Below, piece by piece: positions 36,873 to 45,101 of a stretch of 64,000 bases of DNA (the first letter of the stretch is position 1; every line of letters begins with the position of its first letter). The stretch lies in assembly GCF_965232525.1 (NCBI RefSeq), contig NZ_OZ246980.1:1364001-1428000 (forward strand), written 5' to 3'. A program made the position numbers and the translations under genes. The notes beneath the pieces are model-generated. The model did not search any database. It was not told the DNA's origin and was given only the letters and a program-made list of their open reading frames with translations. The stretch comes from Bauldia sp965232525 (GTDB lineage: Bacteria > Pseudomonadota > Alphaproteobacteria > Rhizobiales > Kaistiaceae).

Positions 36873-36878
36873 TATAAT
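36873..36878 (+). promoter_or_regulatory. Candidate -10 element for the ccm operon
   Basis: A consensus TATAAT lies about 85 bases upstream of ccmA. No good -35 is at the right spacing (GCGAAA at 36850-36855), so only the -10 is convincing. Confidence 0.4.
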
Positions 36879-36962
36879 GACTCTCATGTCGGTATTCCAG
36901 ACAGACGCGCAAGCCGATAACGGCAACGCGGCGTGGTCCGGACACGGTCGGTGCCGGGCCCG

Positions 36963-37568
36963 GTGACGGTGCACCTCAAGGCGACCGAGCTTGCAGCCCG
37001 GCGCGGCGGTCGCGCGATCTTCGACGGTGTGTCGTTCCAGGTCGCCCGCGGTGAAGTGCTAACGATCACCGGCCCGAACGGCTCAGGGAAATCAACGCTG
37101 CTGAGGCTGGTGGCCGGTTTGCTCACACCGACGTCCGGAACGATCGCACTCGACCCCGCCCCGGAGGGTGGTCGGGCCAATGCGGTCCACTATCTCGGCC
37201 ACCTCGAAGCGCTCAAGCCGGCCTTCACGGTCGAAGAGAATCTCAGCTTCTGGCGCCGCTTCTACGCGGGGGCCGGCGACATCGACGAAGCGATCGCCGC
37301 GGTCGGGCTCGACGGTCTTCATCACCTGCCGGTCGGCACGCTGTCGGCCGGCCAGAAACGTCGGGCTGCGATCGCTCGCCTTCTTGTCATCGCCCGGCCG
37401 ATCTGGCTGCTCGACGAGCCGGCGACCGCTCTCGATACCGCCGCGGAAGCGATGCTGGGTGGGCTGATGCGGCGGCATCTCGACGATGGCGGCATGATCC
37501 TCGCCGCCATTCACCGGCCACTGCCGATACCGGTCAGCCGGACTGTCGCGCTAGGCGAAGTCGCATGA
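36963..37568 (+). CDS. ccmA: Heme exporter ATP-binding protein CcmA
   Basis: A 201-residue small ABC ATPase of cytochrome c maturation system I. Walker A is GPNGSGKST (~residues 37-45), the signature is LSAGQKRRAAIARLL and Walker B is IWLLDEPATALD. It powers release of holo-CcmE from CcmCD. The start may be GTG 36963 or another GTG at 36933. It overlaps ccmB by 4 bases in the order ccmABCDG; ccmE, ccmF and ccmH are not in the window. Confidence 0.94.
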   Translation: MTVHLKATELAARRGGRAIFDGVSFQVARGEVLTITGPNGSGKSTLLRLVAGLLTPTSGTIALDPAPEGGRANAVHYLGHLEALKPAFTVEENLSFWRRFYAGAGDIDEAIAAVGLDGLHHLPVGTLSAGQKRRAAIARLLVIARPIWLLDEPATALDTAAEAMLGGLMRRHLDDGGMILAAIHRPLPIPVSRTVALGEVA

Positions 37569-38236
37569 TCGGTGCATTGGCAGCGGTCGCCGGGCAATCC
37601 GCCCGACTCGAGCTTCGGGTCGGCGGCGGGACCTTGGTCGGATTGGTTTTCTTCCTGGCCGTGGTGACTATCGTTCCCTTTGCCGTCGGGCCGGACCTCA
37701 ACCTGCTGTCACGGATCGGGCCAGCGATCCTTTGGATTGGTGCCCTCCTCGCCACTCTGCTCGGGCTCGATCGGCTGTTTCAAGACGATCGCGTCGATGG
37801 ATCGCTCGATCTGCTGATGCTCTCCGGCCATCCGTTGGAACTCATAGCCCTCGCCAAGGCGCTCGGTCATTGGCTGGCAACCGGGCTGCCGTTGGTGGTT
37901 GCCGCGCCGTTCCTCGGGTTGATGCTGGCGCTGGAACCACTGGCGCTGGCGACGGTCACGCTGACGTTGCTGGTCGGCACGCCGGCGCTGACTTTGATCG
38001 GCACGATCGGTGCGGCCTTGGCAACGTCGCTTGGCCGCGGCGGACTGCTGATCGCGGTCCTCGTCCTACCCTTTGCAATCCCCGTCCTGATCTTCGGCGT
38101 CAGCGCCGCATCGGCGGTGATCGTCGGCCCGCACCCGTTTCTACCGCCATTCCTGGTTCTGATCGCCGTGACGCTGATTTCATCCGTGGTGGCGGCTGTC
38201 GCTGGCGCTGCGGCGTTGCGAGCCGGCCTCGAATAG
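37565..38236 (+). CDS. ccmB: Heme exporter membrane protein CcmB
   Basis: A 223-residue protein with six membrane helices. The motif PFAVGPDLNLLSRIGPAILWIGALLATLLGLDRLF-like region (residues ~39-75) and the FQDDRVDGSLDLLMLS loop are diagnostic of CcmB. It forms the membrane part of the CcmAB ABC complex. It is translationally coupled to ccmA by ATGA overlap. Confidence 0.94.
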   Translation: MIGALAAVAGQSARLELRVGGGTLVGLVFFLAVVTIVPFAVGPDLNLLSRIGPAILWIGALLATLLGLDRLFQDDRVDGSLDLLMLSGHPLELIALAKALGHWLATGLPLVVAAPFLGLMLALEPLALATVTLTLLVGTPALTLIGTIGAALATSLGRGGLLIAVLVLPFAIPVLIFGVSAASAVIVGPHPFLPPFLVLIAVTLISSVVAAVAGAAALRAGLE

Positions 38237-38328
38237 ACGTCAGCGATCGGGTGTTGGCATATTTGCCGCGGTCCGGTTCCGCCCGGAAATCGTTGCCGCT
38301 GCCACAATCGGTCCGTAAAACGAAACCC

Positions 38329-39054
38329 ATGCCGATCATCGACTTGGCCAATCCGACACGTTTCCTCGCGTTTTCCGGGCGCGCGCTCCCCTGGTTGTGG
38401 GGCATCGCCGTCATCGGACTGGCGGTTGGGCTTTATTGGGCCTTATTCGTCGTACCGCCGGATTTCCGCCAGGGCGACACGGTGCGGATCATGTTCATTC
38501 ACGTGCCGTTCGCATGGCTGTCGATGGCCTGCTACGGCGTCATGGCGATCGCGGCGCTCGGAACCCTGGTCTGGCGCCACCCGCTCGCCGATGTGCTTCA
38601 GAAGAGCGCCGCGCCGATTGGAGCGGCGTTCACCTTCCTGGCGCTTCTCACCGGGGCGCTGTGGGGGCGGCCGACCTGGGGCACCTACTGGATTTGGGAT
38701 GCCAGGCTGACATCGGTCCTGATCTTGTTCCTGATCTATCTCGGACTGATAGCCTTGTGGCGTGCGGTTGAGGACCCGAGCAAGGCGGCCCGCGCGGTGT
38801 CGATCCTGACGCTGGTTGGTACGGTCAACCTGCCGATCATCAAGTTCTCGGTCGACTGGTGGAACACACTGCACCAGCCAGCGAGCGTGTTTCGCCTCGA
38901 CGGGCCGACAATCCATCCGTCGATGTTGTGGCCGCTTCTGATCATGGCCGCGGCGATGAGCGTTCTGTTCGCGGCGCTGCTGCTGATGGCGATGCGCAAC
39001 GAGATCTACCGGCGAAGGGTCCGCGCCATGCAGATCGTCGCCGCCGGCGGATGA
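38329..39054 (+). CDS. ccmC: Heme exporter/heme-handling protein CcmC
   Basis: A 241-residue protein with six membrane helices. The periplasmic tryptophan-rich WWD-type segment TWGTYWIWDARLTS (residues ~123-136) and the conserved His in FIHVPFAWL and in IHPSM present heme to CcmE. The ATG at 38329 starts MPIIDLANPTRF, the usual N-terminus. The frame is open far upstream through ccmB in another phase, but that is not coding. It overlaps ccmD by 4 bases. Confidence 0.95.
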   Translation: MPIIDLANPTRFLAFSGRALPWLWGIAVIGLAVGLYWALFVVPPDFRQGDTVRIMFIHVPFAWLSMACYGVMAIAALGTLVWRHPLADVLQKSAAPIGAAFTFLALLTGALWGRPTWGTYWIWDARLTSVLILFLIYLGLIALWRAVEDPSKAARAVSILTLVGTVNLPIIKFSVDWWNTLHQPASVFRLDGPTIHPSMLWPLLIMAAAMSVLFAALLLMAMRNEIYRRRVRAMQIVAAGG

Positions 39055-39227
39055 TCGAAGCGGGCACGCAGACCGGCTTCATCGTCGCCGCATATCTTCT
39101 GGCGGCTCTGGTCATGATTGGCTTGGTTCTGTGGATCGTGCTCGACGGCCGGGCTCAACGGCGCCGGCTGGCCGATCTCGAGGCGCGGGGAATCCGGCGA
39201 CGCTCGGCCGGAAAGGACAAGTCATGA
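39051..39227 (+). CDS. ccmD: Heme exporter protein CcmD
   Basis: A 58-residue protein with one membrane helix (residues ~11-31) and a basic C-terminal tail (DGRAQRRRLADLEARG), as expected for CcmD. It starts within the ccmC stop and ends within the ccmG start (ATGA overlaps on both sides). CcmD assists CcmC and release of holo-CcmE. Confidence 0.9.
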   Translation: MIEAGTQTGFIVAAYLLAALVMIGLVLWIVLDGRAQRRRLADLEARGIRRRSAGKDKS

Positions 39228-39817
39228 CCACCACGGACGAAACCCAGACATCGTCGACCCGGCGGGGCGGACCGCGGCTGGTCTTCCTGGTGCCGTTGTT
39301 CATCTTCGTGGCACTCGCCGCGGTGTTCCTGCTGCGCCTGCTGTCCGACGATGATCTGAGCGCCGTTCCTTCAGCGCTGATCGGACGCGAGGCACCATCT
39401 TTCCGGCTCGAACCGCTCGACGGGACCGGCCTTTCGGGCTTCGCGCGCGACGATCTCGACGGCTCGGTGACCATCGTCAACGTGTTCGCCTCCTGGTGTG
39501 GGCCCTGCCGTCTCGAACACCCGCAAATCGTCGCCCTCGGCAAGGACGATCGCATCCGGGTCGTCGGCATCAATTACAAGGATCAGCCGCGGAACGCCGT
39601 CGCGTTCCTGGAGGAGTTGGGCAATCCGTATGCGGCGATCGGGGTTGATCCCCGCGGCCGTACCGGCATCGACTGGGGTGTCTACGGCATTCCGGAAACC
39701 TTCCTCGTCGATCGCGATGGGGTGATCCGCTACAAGCACATCGGTCCGATCACCGCGGAATCGCTCACGGCCGTGGTCCGGCCGGAGATCGAGAAGGTTC
39801 TGGCCGGTTCGGAGTGA
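39224..39817 (+). CDS. ccmG: Thiol:disulfide interchange protein CcmG/DsbE
   Basis: A 197-residue membrane-anchored thioredoxin-like protein. It has an N-terminal helix (residues ~18-40), the active site WCGPCR near residue 91, and the DsbE-specific GVYGIPETFLVD with cis-Pro near 159. It keeps apocytochrome c thiols reduced during heme attachment. GAAAGGA is upstream of ATG 39224. This is the last ccm gene in the run. Confidence 0.95.
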   Translation: MTTTDETQTSSTRRGGPRLVFLVPLFIFVALAAVFLLRLLSDDDLSAVPSALIGREAPSFRLEPLDGTGLSGFARDDLDGSVTIVNVFASWCGPCRLEHPQIVALGKDDRIRVVGINYKDQPRNAVAFLEELGNPYAAIGVDPRGRTGIDWGVYGIPETFLVDRDGVIRYKHIGPITAESLTAVVRPEIEKVLAGSE

Positions 39818-39830
39818 CGCCGTCGCGCGC

Positions 39831-40481
39831 TTAGTTCTTGGCGCCTTCTTCCTCCGGCAGCGCGTAGCGGGTCAGAAGCGGTAGCTGGAACAGCGCGAAG
39901 ACGAAGGTGATTGGCATGATCCCGAACGTCTTGAAGTTCACCCACATGTCGGTCGAGACCGTCCGCCAGACGACTTCGTTGGCGATCGCCAGGAAGAAGA
40001 AAAACAGCCCCCAGCGATAGGTCAGCTTGGTCCAGCCTTCGTCGGTCAGCTTGAAGGCGGAATCGAACACATAGCCGAGCAACGGCCTGCCGAAGGCAAG
40101 GCCGCCGAGCAGGATCAGGCCGAACAGTGTGTTGACGATGGTCGGCTTCATCTTGATGAAGGTCTCGTCCTGCAGCCACAGCGTCAGGCCTCCGAAGGCG
40201 ACCACGAAGATCGCGGTCACCAGAGGCATGATCGGAACGCGGCGGGTCACCGCCAAGGACACGACCAGCGAGATCAACGTCGCGACGATGAACAGCGCCG
40301 TGGCGATGAAGATTGGCCCACCGAGACCGTCGAGCAAGGAAAACCGCTCGGCCAGACGATTGCCGTAGGAATTCGACAGGAAAAACACGACAAGAGGCCC
40401 GAGTTCCAGCGAGAGCTTGAGAACCGGGTTGACCTCCTTGCGGTCAGGGGCGTTGGGGGCGCGTTCGAGTTCGATGGTCAT
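39831..40481 (-). CDS. ispZ: Inner-membrane septation protein YciB/IspZ
   Basis: A 216-residue protein with about five membrane helices. The motifs LELGPLVVFFLSNSY (~residues 25-39), KMKPTIVNTLFGLILLGG and NEVVWRTVSTDMWVNFKTFG are typical of the intracellular septation protein A family. It is involved in cell-envelope synthesis or division. It ends 13 bases from the convergent ccmG and is the last gene of the dapF-mtaB-ftsY-methyltransferase run. Confidence 0.93.
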   Translation of the reverse strand: MTIELERAPNAPDRKEVNPVLKLSLELGPLVVFFLSNSYGNRLAERFSLLDGLGGPIFIATALFIVATLISLVVSLAVTRRVPIMPLVTAIFVVAFGGLTLWLQDETFIKMKPTIVNTLFGLILLGGLAFGRPLLGYVFDSAFKLTDEGWTKLTYRWGLFFFFLAIANEVVWRTVSTDMWVNFKTFGIMPITFVFALFQLPLLTRYALPEEEGAKN

Positions 40482-40487
40482 GAGGGC

Positions 40488-41132
40488 TCACATTTCCCGA
40501 TTGCCCGGGGATATAGGGCGTCGTGCGATCACCCAAAAGAATGAAACCATGTTGCCGTCTTCGTCGTGTGCGACGGAGTTGGCCTCCAATAGGTCGAACC
40601 CAGCCTCGGCGACAAGGGCTTGGTTCTCATTCGCGTCGAAGTGGCTAAAGAACATGGGCACCCCCAGCCAATCCGCTTCGACGCTGTCGGGATTGTTGCC
40701 GGCGCCGAGGCTCGCCAGGAAGATGCCACCCGGCCTGAGCCACCGATGGATGCGGCCGAGGAGGGTGGACAGTTCGGTGCGGGGCAAGTGGGTGAGCGCA
40801 AGGAAAGCGGTGATCGCGTCGAACGAACCGGCCGGAAACTCGATGTCCATAATATCGGCGCGGATAAACTCGGCGTCGGGCACATTGCGCCGGGCGCGCA
40901 CGATCTGCGCTTCGGACAAGTCAATGCCAATAACATCGAAGCGCGACGCTAGCACGCGGGTCGCCGGTACCCCGGCACCGCAACCAATGTCCAGTGCGCG
41001 TCCACCCGCCGGCGTCAGCTCGGCGAGCCGTTCAAGGTAGCGGAGCCGGATCGGGTCGTCGCGGGTCCACTCCAGATAGCGGTCGGCCATCTGATCGTAA
41101 CCGTCAGCGACGATTTGTTTGCGTCGATCCAT
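40488..41132 (-). CDS. Class I SAM-dependent methyltransferase
   Basis: A 214-residue methyltransferase with motif I ALDIGCGAGVPATRVLA (~residues 46-62), motif II VIGIDLSEAQI, and post-I FDAITAFLALTHLPR. A C-terminal part resembles Methyltransf_11/UbiE-type enzymes. The substrate is unknown. It lies between the hypothetical gene and yciB with 6-7-base gaps and is almost certainly co-transcribed with ftsY. Confidence 0.87.
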   Translation of the reverse strand: MDRRKQIVADGYDQMADRYLEWTRDDPIRLRYLERLAELTPAGGRALDIGCGAGVPATRVLASRFDVIGIDLSEAQIVRARRNVPDAEFIRADIMDIEFPAGSFDAITAFLALTHLPRTELSTLLGRIHRWLRPGGIFLASLGAGNNPDSVEADWLGVPMFFSHFDANENQALVAEAGFDLLEANSVAHDEDGNMVSFFWVIARRPISPGNREM

Positions 41133-41139
41133 CGTCGCG

Positions 41140-41481
41140 TCAGACGAGGTGGCCGAACCGGGCGAGTTCGGCGATGATGATCCGGGTCATCAGGGTTGGG
41201 CTTTTGGAGTAGTGATTGCTGACCCCTTCGTCCCAGGTCCAGAAGAATGTGCGGTCGATCAGTCCGAAGGCAAGGACTGGGACTTCGCCTTCACGGATCG
41301 ACCATTGCTGCGGTGTTTCGCCAGGGTTATCGCGCTGGATCATAAGCCCTGGGGCAAGCCGCGGTTCGAGCCCCCGACACAGGGCGTCGATCGCCGCCAG
41401 CATGGTGTCGCCACCGGTCCGGGTGCGCGCAGGTGCCGTGCTGGTGCCTGTGGTGCGTGTTTCCCCAGTTGACGGTACCAT
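41140..41481 (-). CDS. Hypothetical protein downstream of ftsY
   Basis: A 113-residue frame beginning with the ATG that overlaps the ftsY stop codon by one base. The first ~26 residues are Thr/Arg-rich and may not be translated; an ATG at 41403 (MLAAIDALCRG) is an alternative start. The rest, with QWSIREGEVPVLAFGLIDRT and TLMTRIIIAELARFGH, looks like a compact folded domain. I do not recognise the family. Confidence 0.6.
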   Translation of the reverse strand: MVPSTGETRTTGTSTAPARTRTGGDTMLAAIDALCRGLEPRLAPGLMIQRDNPGETPQQWSIREGEVPVLAFGLIDRTFFWTWDEGVSNHYSKSPTLMTRIIIAELARFGHLV

Positions 41482-42497
41482 TACAGTCCGGCCAAAGCTC
41501 TGGCGAAATCATCGGCCGCGAACGGTTCGAGATCATCGATCCCCTCGCCGACGCCGATGTAATGGATCGGCAAGCTGTGCTTGGCGGCGATTGCCACGAG
41601 AATGCCGCCGCGGGCCGTGCCGTCGAGTTTGGTCATCACAAGGCCGGTGACGCCGGCATGCTTGCCGAAGATCTCGACCTGGTTGAGGGCGTTCTGGCCG
41701 GTGGTGGCGTCAAGGGTGAGCAGCACTGTTTGCGGCGCCGTCGGGTCGATCTTCTTGATCACCCGGACGATCTTTTCGAGCTCTGCCATCAGCTCGCCCT
41801 TGTTCTGAAGCCGGCCCGCGGTGTCGACCAGCAGCACGTCGGCCCCGCTCGTTCTGGCCGCTTCCAGGGCATCGAAGGCCAGACCCGCAGCGTCGGCGCC
41901 GGTGTCTCGCGCGATCACCTCGGCGCCGGTTCGCTCGCCCCAGATTTTCAGCTGCTCGATCGCCGCAGCGCGGAAGGTGTCGCCGGCGGCGAGCATCACC
42001 GATTTGCCGTCGGCGCGTAATTTGGCGCTTAGCTTGCCGATGGTGGTTGTCTTGCCGGTGCCGTTAACGCCAACCACCAGGATCACGTGCGGCTTGTGGG
42101 CCGGATCGACGGCGAGCGGCGCGGCAACCGGGCCCAATGTCTCGGCGATCGACTCGGCGAGCACCGCCTTGACCTCGTCGTCGGTCACCTCCTTGTTGAA
42201 TCGCCCCTCGCCAAGTTTCTCGGCGATGGCCATGGCGGTGTCGACGCCGAGATCGGCTTTGATCAGCATGTCCTCGAAGTCTTCGAGCGCTGCGGCGTCG
42301 AGCTTCCGCTTGGTGAAGATCGACGTGATATTGTCGGAAAGCGCATTCGACGAACGCGCCAGGCCCGAGCGGAGTCGCTGGAACCAGGACGAGCGCTCGG
42401 TGGGCGTGTTGTCCAACGTTTCCGGCACTTCGGCAGCGGCCGGCTCACTTGCTCCGCCGCCGACTAGGCGGCGAAACAGACTCTTGCCCTCGGCCAC
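41481..42497 (-). CDS. ftsY: Signal recognition particle receptor FtsY
   Basis: A 338-residue SRP GTPase. It has a short acidic A domain, then the N domain (LEDFEDMLIKADLGVDTAM) and G domain with GVNGTGKTTTIGKL, DTAGRLQNKGELMAEL, TLDATTGQNA and TKLDGTARGG. The C-terminal GVGEGIDDLEPF closes the SRP-specific part. It pairs with Ffh, encoded about 4 kb away. The A domain is short, as in other alphaproteobacteria. It is 2 bases downstream of mtaB. Confidence 0.96.
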   Translation of the reverse strand: MAEGKSLFRRLVGGGASEPAAAEVPETLDNTPTERSSWFQRLRSGLARSSNALSDNITSIFTKRKLDAAALEDFEDMLIKADLGVDTAMAIAEKLGEGRFNKEVTDDEVKAVLAESIAETLGPVAAPLAVDPAHKPHVILVVGVNGTGKTTTIGKLSAKLRADGKSVMLAAGDTFRAAAIEQLKIWGERTGAEVIARDTGADAAGLAFDALEAARTSGADVLLVDTAGRLQNKGELMAELEKIVRVIKKIDPTAPQTVLLTLDATTGQNALNQVEIFGKHAGVTGLVMTKLDGTARGGILVAIAAKHSLPIHYIGVGEGIDDLEPFAADDFARALAGL

Positions 42498-42499
42498 TG

Positions 42500-43762
42500 T
42501 CAGGCCGCCTCCGCCAGCGGCACGCCAACGAGCGTGTCGGTGCGCCGTGAAGTGATGCGGGTCGGGACGATGTCGCCCGATCGGCCGCCGGCAACTGCCA
42601 CGGGCGCGAAGTGTTCAGTGCGCCCAAACCCATCTCGCTCGATCAGCACCGCGCGATCCATACCCACCGCCGCGTCGAAGGACGATGCGCGCGCCTTCTC
42701 GCCTGCTGCGCGCAGGCGCGCCGCCCGGTCGCGGATCACTGTGCGCTCGATCTGCGGCATGCGGGCCGCCGGCGTCCCATCACGGGGCGAGAAGGGAAAG
42801 ACGTGCAGGTAGGCGAGATCGCAGTCGTCGACGATCGACAGCGTGTTCGCGAACATCGCCTCGGTCTCTGTCGGGAACCCGGCGATCAGATCGGCGCCGA
42901 ACACCATGTCCGGCCGCAGCCGGCGGACGGCCTCGACGAATCGAACGGCGTCGGCGCGGCTATGGCGCCGCTTCATCCGTTTGAGAATCATATCGTCGCC
43001 GTGCTGCAGTGACAGGTGCAGGTGCGGCATCAACCGTGGCTCGGCGGCAATCGCCGCGACTAAATCCGGATCGACCTCGATCGAGTCGATCGACGACAAG
43101 CGCAGCCGCTCCAGCGCCGGGACTTGGCGGAGGATCGCTCGTACCAGGCGCCCGAGTCGGGGGTGGCCGGGAAGATCGGCGCCATAAGATGTGATGTCGA
43201 CGCCGGTCAACACCACTTCGCGGTGGCCATTCTCGACCAGCTTCTGGATCTGCGCGACCACCGCTCCCATCGGCACGGATCGCGAGTTCCCGCGTCCATA
43301 GGGGATGATGCAAAACGTGCAGCGATGGTCGCAACCGTTCTGGACCTCAACGAAGGCGCGGGCGCGCCCTTCCATGCCCTCGATCAGGTGGCCGGCGGTT
43401 TCCGTCACCGACATGATGTCGTTAACCCGGACGGTGGCGGTATCGTTGACGCCGAAGTCGGCCACATAAGCGCGCGGTGTCAGTTTCTCCGCGTTGCCGA
43501 GGACCAGATCGACTTCCGGCATTGCCCCGAAGCTTTGGGGGGCGATCTGAGCGGCGCAGCCGGAGACAACGATCCTGGTCGCCGGATTTTCGCGCCGGGC
43601 CTTGCGGATCGCCTGCCGCGCCTGCCGCACCGCCTCGCCGGTAACAGCGCAGGTGTTGATCAGGATTGCATCGTCGAGCCCAGCCTCGGCCGCCCGGTTG
43701 CGCATCACTTCGGATTCGAGCGCGTTCAGCCGGCAGCCGAAGGTGATCGTCCGCGGCGCCAT
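42500..43762 (-). CDS. mtaB: tRNA t6A37 methylthiotransferase MtaB
   Basis: A 420-residue radical-SAM methylthiotransferase. The UPF0004 domain has GCRLNALES and INTCAVTGEAVRQ, with Cys in VSGCAAQIAP. The radical-SAM motif is QNGCDHRCTFCIIPYGRG (CxxxCxxC, ~residues 143-160), followed by the TRAM region at the end. It converts t6A37 to ms2t6A37 in tRNAs reading ANN codons. ATG 43762 overlaps the dapF stop; ftsY follows. Confidence 0.94.
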   Translation of the reverse strand: MAPRTITFGCRLNALESEVMRNRAAEAGLDDAILINTCAVTGEAVRQARQAIRKARRENPATRIVVSGCAAQIAPQSFGAMPEVDLVLGNAEKLTPRAYVADFGVNDTATVRVNDIMSVTETAGHLIEGMEGRARAFVEVQNGCDHRCTFCIIPYGRGNSRSVPMGAVVAQIQKLVENGHREVVLTGVDITSYGADLPGHPRLGRLVRAILRQVPALERLRLSSIDSIEVDPDLVAAIAAEPRLMPHLHLSLQHGDDMILKRMKRRHSRADAVRFVEAVRRLRPDMVFGADLIAGFPTETEAMFANTLSIVDDCDLAYLHVFPFSPRDGTPAARMPQIERTVIRDRAARLRAAGEKARASSFDAAVGMDRAVLIERDGFGRTEHFAPVAVAGGRSGDIVPTRITSRRTDTLVGVPLAEAA

Positions 43763-44643
43763 CACGCCGCGCTCCGCTCGACCCGCCGCCAGGCGAGCGT
43801 ATTCGGATCGATCTCGCCGACGAATTCGTCCGTGATCGGCCCGGTCATCATCACATGATCTTCGGCGTTCCAGATAATTTGGAGTGGCCCGCCGGGCAGG
43901 GTCACGGTGACCTCGCGGCCGGTCAGGTCCTTGCGGGCCGCCGCCACTGCCGACGCGCAGGCGGCCGTGCCGCATGCCCGGGTCAGGCCGACCCCGCGTT
44001 CCCAAGTGCGAACTGTCAAGGCGGAACGGCTCTCAACCTTTGCCAACGAGATGTTGGCCCGTTCCGGGAACAACGGGTCATGCTCCAACTTCGGCCCAAA
44101 ATCCGCGAGGTCGTAGGCATTGACGTCATTGACCCAGAAGATTGCGTGCGGATTGCCCATGTTGACCGCGGATGGACCGCTCAGGATCGGCACATCGGCA
44201 GGACCGACCGCCAATGGGATCGCGCGGGTGTCGGCGGTCGGTTCGGCCAATGGAATGTCCTGCCAACCGAATCGCGGCCGGCCCATATCAACCGTGATCG
44301 TTCGGGGATCGCCGGTCGCGAAAGTCTGAAGCAAACCGGCGGCGGTCTCGACGTCGGCTTGCGATTGGCCGGTCTCGCCCATCAGCAGCCAACCGACACA
44401 TCGGGTGGCATTGCCGCAAGCCTCGACCTCGCCGCCGTCGCGGTTGTGGATGCGCATGAAGGCGTCGCCGCCACCGGTGGCGGCTTCGATCGTAATCATC
44501 TGGTCAAAGCCGATACCCTCGGCCCCGCCGAGCCGGCGAATGGCGTCCGCCGACAGCGATACCGGCGTCCGGCGTGCGTCGAAAACGGCAAACGCGTTGC
44601 CGAGCCCGTTCATTTTGCGAAAAGGGATCGCGGTGCCGGTCAT
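43762..44643 (-). CDS. dapF: Diaminopimelate epimerase
   Basis: A 293-residue enzyme of lysine and peptidoglycan synthesis, converting LL- to meso-diaminopimelate. The two catalytic Cys residues are in EACGNATRCVG (~residue 76) and LTRACGTAACAS (~residue 222). The N-terminal FRKMNGLGNAFAVFD is the normal start. It is the first gene of dapF-mtaB-ftsY. In many relatives ffh lies next to dapF; here about 2 kb with an ACP-hydrolase pair is inserted. Confidence 0.96.
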   Translation of the reverse strand: MTGTAIPFRKMNGLGNAFAVFDARRTPVSLSADAIRRLGGAEGIGFDQMITIEAATGGGDAFMRIHNRDGGEVEACGNATRCVGWLLMGETGQSQADVETAAGLLQTFATGDPRTITVDMGRPRFGWQDIPLAEPTADTRAIPLAVGPADVPILSGPSAVNMGNPHAIFWVNDVNAYDLADFGPKLEHDPLFPERANISLAKVESRSALTVRTWERGVGLTRACGTAACASAVAAARKDLTGREVTVTLPGGPLQIIWNAEDHVMMTGPITDEFVGEIDPNTLAWRRVERSAA

Positions 44644-45101
44644 TGATCTGCGAGAGTCCGAAGAGATTTTTTCCTATATGGCCGACTCGATGGGGAATTG
44701 CCAGCATTCGCCCAGGTTCAGCGTTTTCTCGATTTCGGTCTGTTTTCGCTGCTTCCGAAGCGGTATTGATGTCAAATCGCTGTCACGAACGCACCTTAAC
44801 GATGTCTCCGCAGGGAAGGCGCCCCTGCTTTTAGCACGTTGCTTGTTGTTTCGCTTCCGGACGGGGCTTTTCCGCCCCGCTCCGGTCTTTTGTTCGGTCG
44901 CGCCGCGCGAGAGTTGCTTGATGAAGCCAGGAATGTCGCTTGCCGTGCTGCCGCGTTGACAGATATCAGCCGGTGGCCTCGATGTTCGAGCTTGATGTGG
45001 ACTTCGCCCTCGATGCCGAAGATCAGCTTCGTATGGTCGAGTTCAATGTCCAGGCGGAAGGGCAATTGTGCCGAACAAGATCGGGCGATACGCGTTGCCG
45101 C
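44644..45101. other. Intergenic region with possible gene remnant
   Basis: This 458-base stretch between dapF and the ACP-linked hydrolase has lower GC than its neighbours by eye. On the minus strand, bases 44796-45065 stay open in the same frame as the hydrolase. The first ~40 codons after 45065 (PFRLDIELDHTKLIFGIEG and on) use GC-ending codons as in real genes; the rest does not. It may be the remains of an acquired gene. A GC hairpin at 44862-44879 lacks a T-run. Nothing else is supportable here. Confidence 0.35.

Noticed and set aside
37732..38328. N-terminal extension of ccmC reaching back through ccmB
   Set aside because: The extension is out of frame with ccmB, Arg-rich and not family-like; ATG 38329 gives the standard CcmC start.
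44862..44879. CGGGGC-TTTTCC-GCCCCG hairpin as a terminator for the ACP-hydrolase unit
   Set aside because: On the relevant minus strand no T-run follows the stem.
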